This document shows, piece after piece, positions 23,890 through 34,467 of a stretch of 64,000 nucleotides of DNA. The stretch spans positions 82,319,277 to 82,383,276 of the forward strand of contig OX421961.1 of assembly GCA_949128115.1 (NCBI GenBank). The letters run 5' to 3'. Every line of letters starts with the position of its first letter. The first letter of the stretch is position 1. A program made the position numbers and the translations under genes. Below the pieces are notes generated by a model. That model did no database searches. It had not been told where the DNA came from and saw nothing but the letters and a program-made list of their open reading frames with translations. This DNA comes from Anaspis maculata (Eukaryota > Arthropoda > Insecta > Coleoptera > Scraptiidae).

Positions 23890-24303
23890 AAGGGCCGGCT
23901 TTAGGGTCGCCTCGGACGCCAAACTTTGGGGGGGGCGCCTGAGCGCCCTTTATCTCTCTATTATCTAAAAAAAAATTCGCCTGCGACGCTTTTTTACTCA
24001 CAGTTTGTGCAATTTTCAATTATTATCAACATTATTGTTATCATTAAAAAGTGTTTCGATCAAACACTGTGATTGATTAGGTGTTCTAACAAAACAAAAT
24101 TACAATAGATCCGGTGGGTGAAATTGAGACTGTTAAGAATGTTTTATTATTTCAAGTTAGAGAACAAGTGGGTAATTAGTATACACTAGGTGCTATGTAC
24201 ATAAAAAAGAAAAAAAAAGAAAAAAAATCGCTCAAGATGCTATTTTAAAAGGGCGCATTACAGAACTTCTCCTTGGGCGCCAAAAGCTGTAAAGCCGGCC
24301 CTG
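23890..24303. mobile_element. hAT-type MITE, 414 bp, 8-bp target duplication
   Basis: Ends AAGGGCCGGCTTTA and TAAAGCCGGCCCTG are inverted except for the first base. CCTGTATA is duplicated at 23882-23889 and 24304-24311. The duplicated target is the last bases of the old 19.4-23.9 kb foldback plus its TA, so this insertion is younger. Interior is simple AT-rich sequence. Confidence 0.88.
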
Positions 24304-24771
24304 CCTGTATACTAGGTAGGAGTAGGAACCTACCTCCTATAGCTTTTTCTTCCGAAAAGGCAACAGCAATTAAAACTTAGGTATTTAATGTTCAGGCTTA
24401 GATGAAATTTGCGGGACGCCTAATTAATAATTATGATTGAATAATAAAAAGTTTCCGCGTGAAAAAATGTGCCGCTGAATGCAGAAACGGATCAAGTTTA
24501 CTACGAAATGATGTATGGGTGGAAATATTTCACAAAACACGAAGTTGGTGACCAGACATCTGCAATTTTGATTCGACAGAGCACTGACACTGACGACACT
24601 GACAGCGACAACAGTCACTCGTAGTCCTCCATTTTGTTTACGCGAATAAAACGCACCATCGGAGTTGAAATCGCAAATTCTATCTACAACATGACGACAC
24701 TTGACAGCAAGGATGTCAGAAAAATGGACTAAACAACTAGCTGCCAAGACGTTAGCTTCAAATTCGCATCG

Positions 24772-25352
24772 TACCATTCGTACGATCGCACGCAAAATAA
24801 ACGAAGACAGTGTTTCGCGCGGAGTGTACCGATTTACTGAATTTTGGCTTGGTGTCACAGTGGCCTTGTTTACGCGAGGTTTAAAACTGGTGTTAAGGTC
24901 CGTAACATCAATGTTATCGTCCGCATAAACACCTCTAAACGCAAGTTTCGCAACAGCTGTTAAGCTTAGCTAAATGTGATTTTAAATTGCATTTAGTAAG
25001 CAAACAAGTGTTGACAATCGCACGTAAACGCCCATGCCCATCCGCAGTACACTGATGTAGCGAATGTTGCCTAAAATCGTGGTTTTTAGGCAACTTTCAC
25101 TACAGAAGTGTACTGCGGAATGTATTTTACTGCCAGGGACTTTTCTCACAGGATTCAAGAATGGCGGCCTAGGTTAAGGGGCTGTCGGCTGTCATTTTGG
25201 TCGGCGCGCGTAAACACTTCTAACTAACCACTGTTAAAATCTCTGCTAAGCGTCGCGTAAACAAGTTCAGTGACAAGAAGGCTAAAATTCATTAAATCAG
25301 TACACTCCGCGCGAAACACTGTCTCCGTTTATTTTGCGTGCGATCGTACGTA
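24772..25352. repeat. Inverted repeat with CGTACGATCGCACGCAAAAT ends
   Basis: Left arm 24772-24890 (GTACGATCGCACGCAAAATA, GTTTCGCGCGGAGTGTAC) pairs with right arm about 25255-25352. A second palindrome, 25039-25118, with TCCGCAGTACACT ends, sits between the arms and is related to 20812-20945. The minus-strand open frame over 24424-24858 has no family resemblance and I do not call it a gene. Confidence 0.75.
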
Positions 25353-25784
25353 CCTAACAACATAGTACAATTTCCACATAGCTTACTCTAGTACAAAAGC
25401 CGTGGAACTTATCATATAAATACACTCCATAAATTTATTTGTAATTTATAGTTCAAGTTTGACACTGACAGCCCGGATGAATGCTGAATGAATAAAAACG
25501 TTTACTCACAACCACTATGGTAATTGATTCATTACATACTTAGTAGGAGGTCGGGAAGTGACCCATTGCCGACCTCCCGAGAAAGTGAAGAAATGGTAGC
25601 TTTAGAAGGGAAATTTCAAAATATGCATCCAACCAAACAATAAGTGTGTTGATCAGTATTTCCTGAACCACGTTTCAGCAAAATTAATCGGCCTATCTGG
25701 AAGTTATAACAAAAAGTTAATTTTCAGATTTCAACTTTTGAACGCCTGTAATCCTGCAAGCTGAGTACATGGTTGTGAGTAAAA

Positions 25785-25920
25785 TAGTATACATACTCTC
25801 GACGGTAAATACATCATTCCAGCTTTGGGCTAGAGCCTCCAGGCTCTCTGGAGCCTGGAGGCTCAGTGCCCTCAGCAGTAATGATGTATTTTCCGTCTCG
25901 GTATGTAATATACTATTTTA
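25785..25920. repeat. Short palindrome with AATAGTATA ends and internal hairpin
   Basis: AAAATAGTATACATAC on the left and GTATGTAATATACTATTTT on the right. ATCATTCC... pairs loosely with ...AATGATGTATTT, and the centre has a perfect 14-bp hairpin (GAGCCTCCAGGCTC, four-base loop, GAGCCTGGAGGCTC). Confidence 0.7.
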
Positions 25921-26897
25921 AATGACAGTTTCACACCATCAAGATCAAGGGCTCCATTTTCTGGACACACAATCATTATGATCTTGTTCTTTTCTTATGT
26001 GAAATAGCTGTGATTGGATGTCACCCAGACAACACTACGTGAGAACTTGTTCCCCGGTTCCAAAAATAGAACCCCAGACCAAAATGGTATGTGACTCGGT
26101 ATGTGACAACAGCTCGAACTGAGCAACTGGACCTTAGATAACATACACTGAAGACCGATTTGATGATCAATCATAAATCGTTTATGACAATCAGAAGTTT
26201 TTCTCCTGTTTAAAAATCTGGACGAGAATTTCGAACACGACATTTTATAACATTGAGCAGGTTAGACTTCAGGTAGGTTCTTGTATCTAAGCACTTGAAT
26301 ACAAAACACTTTGCTGCTAGTTTTTGAAATATGAATATTGTGTCTAGTCTAAGCCATTCCCCCATTCCCTGAATTGTCTCATTGTAAAGCTAGGATTATC
26401 CTTTTTTTGTTTCTGGAAAGTCGTGAAACGATAATAGATAACGACACATGTATATACTGGAACGGAGCTTAGAGCTTATAGGTCGTTCAATCTTTGCGGT
26501 CTACGTCTACATGCTACATGAGATGCTACACTTGTTAAGCTTAGCAGCCACCCCGTTCAAAGGCAAGACATGCATGTTAAACTGATTTCTTCCAAAGTTT
26601 CCAGTACCTATATACATATAGGTATAAGTACCTACCTACCTATATCACAACACAAAATGTGTAGGTAGAGTGGGTGGGTGTTATACTACAAATGTTCCGA
26701 GAGATTTTCTGCGTGAAAAAATATTAAAGAGATTCTCGATTAAGGACCTAATTTTTCCACAGAACACCCTCTGTTCAGCACCCTTTGGTAAGCTGTCATC
26801 AGTCATCACTCATCACTATTCACGATGGCAACTTATTTTATTTTGTGCGAATTTCAATTATAGTTACGAGTGACGAGTAGTTAAACTTTTGAAATAA
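25921..26897. other. Intron sequence without recognised features
   Basis: No inverted element or coding signal found; a TACCTACCTATA run lies at 26625-26645. Confidence 0.4.
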
Positions 26898-26899
26898 TA

Positions 26900-27203
26900 C
26901 GCTCAATTAGTGTGACGTCAAAACGTGGGTTTTGTATGAAAACAACGAACACGTAAGTTGGCAACACTTCTTGTCAAAGTGGCAGCCAGTGGAATATTTG
27001 CGGATCAATAGATACAACGACCTCCCTGTAGGGTGTTCCGTAACCAAAAAGGCCTTCGAGGGTGGGATAATGCTGGTTAAATACATTTTACATTTTATTT
27101 GACAGCTGCAGTGGAGGATGTGGGAAGGGGAGAGGGTGAAATCAGGAGTCACAGTGTTTCATACAAAACTCAACTTTTGACGTCATCCATCACTAATTGA
27201 GCG
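26900..27203. mobile_element. 304-bp TA-flanked MITE
   Basis: CGCTCAATTAGTGTGACGTC on the left, with its counterpart GACGTCATCCATCACTAATTGAGCG on the right (only the last 15 bases pair perfectly), plus TTTTGTATGAAA / TTTCATACAAAA. Flanked by TA at 26898-26899 and 27204-27205. Confidence 0.8.
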
Positions 27204-27252
27204 TATTCTATCCGAGGGGCAAACCACCTTGGAAGTATGGTGTACACTTCCA

Positions 27253-27335
27253 TGGAAATCATTGGGAATCATTCGGAAATCATTTGGAAATTATTGGAAA
27301 TCATCGGAAATCTTTGGAAATCATTTGAAATCGGC
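27253..27335 (+). repeat. Minisatellite, GGAAATCATT unit
   Basis: About eight imperfect 10-12-bp copies of GGAAATCATT(T/C/G) in direct orientation. They create spurious open frames in two phases. Confidence 0.85.
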
Positions 27336-28304
27336 GTACAAAAATTTACCTCTCGATTCTATCGATTTATTGACCATCGAACAACTATCGTCGAGCTCGT
27401 ATATGTTGTCAAGAAACAGAAACAGATAATGGCTATAGGTTGAACCTAATAACCAAGGCTGGTCTACGTTATTTTTTAGTATAGGTTGCCCCATCCAGTT
27501 AATGCGTGACGTCCTAGATACCCTCCGAAAACTTGATTTTGGCTGAAACTGATGTCGCTTTTTTCGTTTGACATTTCGAGTTTTTATGGACAAAAATCCA
27601 CCAAAATCCTCAACTTCACGAGAAATGGTTGATGTGCTTTCAACGCCTGGTGGTTTTGAAATAAATTGGGATTGTTTTTATTCACCAAAACACGACTTGA
27701 AGCGCCGAACCATCAAACTAAAAACAAGCCGCTTAGGCTTAGTTATGATGAGGTGGAGCGATCTGAGATTTTCTGACCGGGTCGCAGCACAATGGAAACG
27801 AACCTGACTTTCAACCAAAAGGTCGAGGTTCGAAGGGCAGCCATGCCGACTTTTTTTTCTTCAGAAACACCAAAATTATGTGTGATTTTTAAATTAGAAA
27901 GGAGAAAACAAAATTCAAATTAGTGTTGCCCAACAAATACAGGGTGATTCAAAAATGACGCATTTTCTCCCGTGTACGTTGTGGGAGACGTTGAGGGAGC
28001 ACGGGAAAAATAGTAAAAAAAAATTGGCTCATTTATCCTTCGAGTTATGAAGAGGTGAAGTTGAGAATTTAACTTCTTCAGTTTGCATGATTTTAAAGCA
28101 AAGCATTGTTACTTGCAAAAAGTCACATGTCGTTAGTAGTTCCCGATTGAAAATTTCTCTTGCAATTGAGATTTGAGTCGTATTTTCAAATTTCAAAATT
28201 CGTCGTTCACCTCAAAAGTGCCGTGAAATACATTTGGCAAGTATGTTTGGTATGGTATGGCAGGTTCTACGGAGTTTCCAGGGTAACAATACAATAATGC
28301 TATA

Positions 28305-29213
28305 GACCGGAGAAGTGATGACGTCACAACATGGCAACATGGCCGGCGGTTGACATTTTCTGGAGGCCAACGTCATCACATGAACGTGACGTTTCTATGT
28401 TTGGTTGTGTTTGGCATGACATTTTCTGGAGGTTCACAACAAAAGTCACAAAAGTCAGTGCAAAATGGCAGTGAGCATTGCTGAAATTGCCAGCCTAAGA
28501 GACAGCCAGCGTCATACAGGCGGACTTGGTTGCAAAAAGGCCAGACATAGCCCAACAGAGAGCTGCGCAAAGCTGCACTCAGAATCACCAGTGCCTACAG
28601 AACGGTTCCGCATGATGCAGCACGAGTGCTCTCGGGTATCCCACCCTTCGCCCTGATGCTTGCGATTAGAGGAAACAAGCCTAGGAGTGCCCACCAGCAA
28701 ACCAGAAAGCAGAAACAAGGCCACAGAGCAGTTCGTCGAGCAGTGGCAACGGCAGTGGAACGCCTTGATTCAAAGTTGGATGAAAAAAATACTGGGGATC
28801 CTCAAAAGCCTCAGCGTCAGGACAACGCGGAACACGCTCGTTTTCATTGTAACGGTCCATCAAAGCAGCGAGAAGACCTCGAAGAAAAACTGGGCAGGAG
28901 AATCGCCGTCGACAATCTCGTTCATGAGATGCTCAGAGGCAAAGAGCAATGGATCGCAGTTTTTAGTTTATAGCAATATAGTTTGATTTCCTCCACCTGA
29001 TATAGCCCAAAATATGGATTATTTTTTGTTATATCCATTTCCGTTATTTACCTTCCCAAAAAGTTGACAAACACATGACAAACACAAACAGAGAAACGTC
29101 AAGTGCATGCCACGTGCCGTGCATTCCACGGTCGTGTCACGTTTGACGTTGGCCTCCAGAAAATGTCAACCGCCGGCCATGTTGCCGTGTTGTGACGTCA
29201 CACTTCTTCGGTC
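28305..29213. mobile_element. 909-bp nested element, long perfect-looking TIRs
   Basis: Left GACCGGAGAAGTG and right CACTTCTTCGGTC, flanked by TA (28303-28304, 29214-29215). Arms continue through GGCAACATGGCCGGCGGTTG and TTTTCTGGAGGCCAACGTCA to about 80-90 bp. The interior 28440-28975 has balanced composition and several overlapping open frames (for example 28626-28973) that I cannot assign. They may be a decayed or captured coding sequence. Confidence 0.82.
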
Positions 29214-29510
29214 TATTCATCTTATTCGAAATTCCTCTGCCATCTTTTGACGATATGTTGAAGTGGAGATATCTGGGGGGATTGAGTCCCAAACCAAAAT
29301 GCACCAGATTTTCTCATGTCAACTTTATTTATAATGTCAACACAACAAAAGCGCGCCCGTCGCCAGTGACATGGAAACAAAATAATATTTATCATCACTA
29401 TGGTATTATTCAAATGTTTGTAATTTGTGGTTTCTTCAGTCATTCCCATGTCATTCTCCAGTGGAATGGCTCTCCAGTGCTTGAATCAGCTTGGATGGTG
29501 CGATGTACCC

Positions 29511-29857
29511 TTATGAAACGCTGAAGTGGTGCAATGTGGAAGCCAGCAAGACGACGGACCTTGGCAGTTTATCGTCGTAATTTTTCTTCCCCGATGTAAT
29601 GAAGTGTACGCCGCAAACCTTGTGGCATTTTGTAGGCTGGCATGAGTCCTTTTCACAACTCCTCTTTCTACGCGCTTTACCCAGACCTTTCTCTTCTTTC
29701 GTCTTTGGTGAACGCGTGAATTGGAACATTTCGACTTTCGGCTGTGTCCGACTTGCAGCCAGGTCCGTGAGCCAGGTACACAGCACCTTGTATACCCCTT
29801 TGCTGATTGCGACTTCCCACCATTGGTAGGTCGGTATTTCACAACATGGATTAACAA
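29511..29857 (-). pseudogene. Decayed THAP-type zinc-finger coding sequence
   Basis: In one minus-strand frame the peptide contains CCVPG (codons at 29785-29771), the usual start of a THAP finger, but the next cysteine is serine (CCVPGS). In the neighbouring frame follow FQFTRSPKTKEE and then PTKCHKVCGVHF, with the C-x2-H pair (C at 29615-29613) that closes a THAP finger. Reading the domain needs frame changes, so it is broken. THAP fingers bind DNA and occur in P-type transposases and host regulators; which one this came from is unknown. Confidence 0.65.
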
Positions 29858-30545
29858 ATCAAACTCAGTAATTTAGCAGTAGCCACAAACGATAACAATA
29901 GCCGGTTACAACAGCAGCAGCAATAACAAGACAAAATAACTTGGTGTACTTGGAACGTAAACGATCCCTGCTCGTAATGACAAATTCAAATACGACACTT
30001 GACTGGGAGAATTCGAACTGACATCTATGCAATATAGTAGTTATCTACTTTACCTACGCTGTGGGGACCCGTTTCCCATGATGCATTTCATTTACGAATA
30101 AGGTGAATTGTGATGTACCTCTTTGATCTAAAGGTGCTTGGTAGGAACTAATGCGATGCTGCCAGATTGGACAGATTTGTTTTTGTGATTAACTTGCAAA
30201 TCGAAGCCGATTAATTTTTTTTATTATTTTTCCCATGCTTCGTTAACGTCCACTATAACGTGCCCGAAAGGAAATGCGCCATTTTTGAATCACCCTGTAT
30301 ATAATTTATGTGTTTTTGAAGGAGAAAATTAGCCATGGCTGCGCTTCGAACTCTCTACTTTTTAGCTGAAAGTCATGTTCGTTTCAATTGTGCTACTCGG
30401 TTGATAGATTTCGGTTCGCTCCACTTTGTCATAACTAAGTGGCTTTTTTGTAGTTTGAAAATTCGGCGTTTCAAATCGTGCTTTGATCAATGAAAATAAA
30501 AACATGCCAAATTCTTTTAAAAACCACCAATAGTTGAATGCTCAT

Positions 30546-30582
30546 CAATTATTCAAATCAAATCAAATCAAATCAAATTGAT
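30546..30582 (+). repeat. (AAATC)n microsatellite
   Basis: Direct pentanucleotide repeats, six or seven copies. Confidence 0.9.
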
Positions 30583-31048
30583 GTTAATTGACAATTGCAA
30601 TAATTGCTTACATAAGTCAAGATGAAAAAGAGATGCATAAATGAATAAATGACATTACTGCTCAGGCGCCCGAAATGTCATTTCATTTGAATTGTTCTGT
30701 ATAATATGTCATGTATCAAATCAATAGTAGTATCAATAGGTCGCGGGAACATAACCGTCACCTTGGCACCCGCTATGGCAACGTTGCAAGTATGCCTGAC
30801 GTGGCAACTACGCAATGCGCATTCTTTTCGACGTTGAAGTGAGATAAAACCCTCGCGCAAGCGCAGACAGGGTGCCAAGGTACCGCTGTAGAGATTCGTT
30901 TGTTTTTAACATTACTCAGACAAATCTTGAGTTTGGCACAATTATTTTTTTGATAAAGTGGCAATCGACCAATAAATCATCTATATAATTTATTGCAACT
31001 AAAGAAAATGATGTTCACAAGTACTAGTGAAAATAACATTATACCGTA

Positions 31049-31245
31049 CACGGCCCCGTGGCGCAGGCGGTCGAGTGGCCGCCTGCAACGCGGAAGTCCC
31101 GAGTTTGATTTCCGGTGAAAAGTCTGGGTGTTGTGTTGTCCGAAATTTGCACTTTTCTGAATTTATAAACTTGATAAATAAATGGGCAAACTCCTATGGC
31201 GAGAAACAGCCGATAAGGAGAAAAACATTTATTTATTTATTTATG
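31049..31245 (+). mobile_element. tRNA-derived SINE, plus strand, with 9-bp target duplication
   Basis: The head is tRNA-like: A-box region TGGCGCAGGCGG (31059-31070) and B box GAGTTTGATTTCC (31101-31113), then a tRNA-unrelated body and a TTTA-repeat tail. TATACCGTA flanks both ends (31040-31048 and 31246-31254). It is not a functional tRNA, because no acceptor-stem closure follows the B box. It belongs to a different SINE family from 13876-14221. Confidence 0.88.
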
Positions 31246-31254
31246 TATACCGTA

Positions 31255-31892
31255 TACCCATCTTTAGCACGCCATTTTTGCTCACGCGACCTATAGGCTA
31301 CTTCGTTTGGGCAGGTGCGCATGTGTAAAAGTGCCAGATTTTGAAAACTTTCGTACACCTGACAGTTGAATGGTAACGCTGCATGCTCTGTCTAGCCGCC
31401 TGACCAACTACTGGTTCCTGGCTGTCACTTTTACACATACCGTAAACTTATCTCTTCGTACTTCTTTGAACTTCCTTCTCGGTACAGCCATTTTCAACAA
31501 GTTGTGTTCTTTTGTCAAAACATGAGAAAATGAAATGTAGGTCAGGTAGAAACGGAAAGTATCATTATAATTGTCACAAGTGACAGTTGGCGCCGATGTC
31601 TTGTTGTTTTGAGCGCTGTTGCCATTTTCGTTGTGCCTGAACTTCCACAAATGATCATTGAACTCAATTTCAATGAAACATTTCTTTCGAAAATAAAAAA
31701 TGGTATAAGACATTCAACCAAATTATTTGTCGAATTTTAGTTGCACTACAATATTTCTTAGTGTTAATTTTCAATATCGGTGTACGAAACTATGAAACTC
31801 GCGCCACACATGCGCACTCAGAAAAACTGAAACGAAGGGACGAATAACCATTCTCATTTACCTGGGCTCCTCGGGGCGCAGGTTCACCTATA
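31255..31892. other. Intron sequence without recognised gene
   Basis: CCTATACAGGGTG at the end marks the next element. A minus-strand open frame at 31408-31713 has no recognisable domain. Confidence 0.4.
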
Positions 31893-34083
31893 CAGGGTGT
31901 CCCAGAATAAAGTAGTCAACGCTCAACCATAGATTCCTCAGATTAAGTCATGAAAGGTGTACGAGATCGTTTTTTAAAATTCAGCTTCATAAAGAAGATA
32001 TAGTCCTTCAAATGTGACAAAAAAACAGTCATTATTGAATAATTAAAAAGACGAATGAAACCAGTCGCAATTGTTGTGTGAGTTGATTTTATCAAGAAAA
32101 AAAATTGAAACGTGAAAATGACTTTTCACCCTATAAATTGAAAAGCAGCAGATGCAGATTGCAGAGATGTGTCCTTTTCATATGTTCAGTATGACATTAT
32201 AAGCTTGCAATAGAACTGGAATCGGCTTCAATCTAGATCAGTTCCACCAAGAAAAAAAATTAAAGATGAAAAATACTTTTCACCCTGTAACTTGATACGC
32301 AGCAGTTGCTGGGTGGTATATTTTTTATATGTTTATTGGAAGACTATGGCCTATCAAACTAGCCTGAAACGGTTTTTTTCGGTCATTAGTTTTTCAAGAA
32401 AGAAAGAAAGTAAAGAAAAATTATAAACTTTTACCCTGTATACTGATTTGTAGCAGTCCCAGAGTTGAGGACTTTTGATATGTTGAAGAAGGGACTGTAA
32501 GCTTGCCATGGTAAAAAAATCGTTTTTGTTTGAATTAATTCCAGCAAAGCACCTATTTTTTTCTATTTCCAATATACTATTGAGGGCGTAACCATGGGTC
32601 AACAGTGTGGTAACTACGAAGTAACTAACGACAAATAAATGAACAACAGATGAACTGAGAATCTCAAGCGAAAGCCAGCTTGAAACGTACCGCTTCGAAC
32701 TCGAATTAAGTTTACTGTGAATTAGCTATGAGCCCTGTGCCCTTGGTGAGCTGTATAATCAGGTGCGTTTTTGTTTATGCTGTATTATTTAGATTTATGG
32801 AAAAATAATTGATATTGTAAATTGTTGAATAATGAGCAGCAGTTCATGAAGATTTGGAGATGAATCCCTCGCCGAAAAAAAGAAAGCTGTCGTAGGAACT
32901 ACTCGCGAATACGCGAGTACCATGAATACGCGAAAATCGAAGTCGTCCGTTTGGACTCAGTTCCAAAAGTTCTGCGTTGAAGAGCGATACGACTTGGATA
33001 CTTGGATGGAAATACACCTGTAACACAGCTGGATGTAATTTTGACCGACTGGAGGCATACAACTACTTGAAGAAGAGCGACGGCACGGACGGAGGGATGA
33101 AAAACACTCCCTTGGGTCTTCAACCGAAGTTCTACCACGTTGCGGCGAGGTGGTGAAGCGGCGTCCTGCCTTACCACCTATTTCTTGAAGAAGAAGGACA
33201 ATTCTGGACAATCCACTGGGCGAATCCACTACAATCCGATATTCTCCAATATGGCCCAAGGCGGCGACAAGAGGACTAGCGTGATCAAATGGTCGGCTTC
33301 GAATGACAACCGAAATACTACCATCAATAATTACAGTCATTGCACGAAAAATGTTTGTAATCATCTTTAATAAACCATTTCCAGTGTTTTTGTTTTTCTC
33401 TAAAAAATGCGGAAATTTATTGAGGGTGATGAAATTTCCGGAAATTCATGCACCCTCCTCAAATTTCCGGTAAAATTGAGTCTAATTGGTCCAAATCTAA
33501 AAAAAACAGTGATTCTATTGGTCCACATGTCAAGAATCCGATTTTCGGAGAAACCCGGCAAAACGCAAGAGCTGCTTGATTTGCTTAGCAACCAGAAACC
33601 AGAAACCAAACGACCTGACGGAATGTTTTTCAAGTTTTTTTTTCAAACTGATTCCTACTTTCAAACTCAAATTTCTAGAAAACGGCTGTTTCAATTAAAA
33701 CGATATAAACGCAGCTTTATCGAAAAAAGAACGCAGAATAAGATGTTACTCAATTTTCATAAAATTCAGAGGCGAAGAAGTTTTGGTTGAAAAAGAAGCA
33801 CAGTTCCCATCATTCACGCCAATGAATTTTTTTTCGAAACTGTCGAAACTTTCGATAAGTCACTCTGTAGCGTCATACTCGAAATAGGTTTTTACAAAAT
33901 TTCAACATTGTATTGTAGCTTTTTCGTTTTTGAATTATCCAATAAAAACAGTTTTTTCTTGTCACATTTGAAGGGCTATTTCTCCTTTATAAAGCTGAAT
34001 TTTTAAAAACGGCCTCGTACACCTTCCATGACTTGATGTGAGGAATCTAGGGTTGAGCGTTGGCTACTTTATTCTGGGACGCC
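31893..34083. mobile_element. 2.2-kb foldback with eroded right end
   Basis: Left CAGGGTGTCCCAGAATAAAG after TA; right CTTTATTCTGGGACGCC, where the expected ACCCTGTA is lost. Arms pair through GTAGTCAACGCTCAACC, TTCATGACTT region and CTTCAAATGTGAC with their complements near 33960-34070. The middle third (about 32830-33380) has more balanced composition, open frames on both strands and an AATAAA at 33369, resembling a processed or captured transcript segment. I do not recognise it. Confidence 0.75.
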
Positions 34084-34231
34084 AACCCCAACCCTAACCC
34101 GCCCGATCGATGAAGCGCTCCCGGTCAAACAGCCAATTTGCCCAGTGACCTTATATCCTACTTGAAGACCTGCGCACGAGCTGCGAGAAAATGGTACCGC
34201 CTACAGTCCTGTTTTTTTACGTCCAGCGTCG

Positions 34232-34308
34232 TCCACTGTGTTGCCAATGACAAACACCTTTGCATTGACGGTGAATGCAAAGGTGTTTGTCATTGGCACC
34301 ACAGTGGA
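34232..34308. ncRNA. 35-bp near-perfect hairpin in the receptor intron
   Basis: Arms 34232-34266 and 34274-34308 are complementary at 34 of 35 positions; the exception would be a G-U pair in one strand's RNA. The loop is seven bases (GACGGTG). The core is GCCAATGACAAACACCTTTG. It lies about 160 nt into the intron from exon A's donor and would be transcribed with the receptor. A very small MITE, a pre-miRNA-like or siRNA-producing hairpin are all possible; expression cannot be seen here. Confidence 0.45.
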
Positions 34309-34467
34309 CTTGAGAAAAAAGGACTTTTATGAGAGGATCTATACCGAGGTCTATACCCAGAGTCCAGAAAAACTTAGAAAGGGTCTCTACTAGGTATACG
34401 GTATACGGTCGTATCTACCTATGGTGTAGGAATTAAGGAGTAATAAAAGTGCTTTAGTTAGACCTAC

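Larger units (their letters stand above)
27940..30297. mobile_element. 2.36-kb TA-flanked element carrying a THAP-domain fossil
   Basis: Ends CAGGGTGATTCAAAAATG and CATTTTTGAATCACCCTG between TA dinucleotides (27938-27939, 30298-30299). It holds the nested element 28305-29213 and a decayed THAP-domain gene on the minus strand. TA duplication suggests Tc1/mariner-type mobilisation, which makes the THAP sequence unlikely to be its own transposase; capture or an unrelated autonomous partner are both possible. Confidence 0.8.
27620..30550. mobile_element. Outer foldback of a three-level nest
   Basis: Left arm about 27620-27900 and right arm about 30310-30550 are inverted: for example ACCAAAAGGTCGAGGTTCGA side with TCGAACTCTCTACTTTTTAG, and TGGTGGTTTTGAAATAAATT with AATTCTTTTAAAAACCACCA. 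The TA-flanked element 27940-30297 is inserted close to the original centre. Outer ends are not sharply defined by eye. Confidence 0.7.
16056..34467 (-). other. 18.4-kb intron of the receptor gene
   Basis: Bounded by donor GTAGGT (34467-34462) and acceptor CTTCCAG (ending 16056) on the minus strand, both placed exactly by the phase of the two receptor exons. I found no exon-like sequence of this receptor inside it. It holds the nested elements listed separately from 16651 to 34308. About half of it can be assigned to mobile elements by eye. Confidence 0.85.

Noticed and set aside
24424..24858. A 144-residue minus-strand protein
   Set aside because: No recognisable domain; it overlaps an inverted-repeat arm, and its composition gives no coding signal.
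27229..27443. Open frames with repeated GNHSEI / KSFGNYWKS patterns
   Set aside because: Generated by the GGAAATCATT minisatellite.
31051..31130. A tRNA gene
   Set aside because: A- and B-box sequences are present but no closing acceptor stem follows; the TTTA tail and 9-bp duplication show a SINE.
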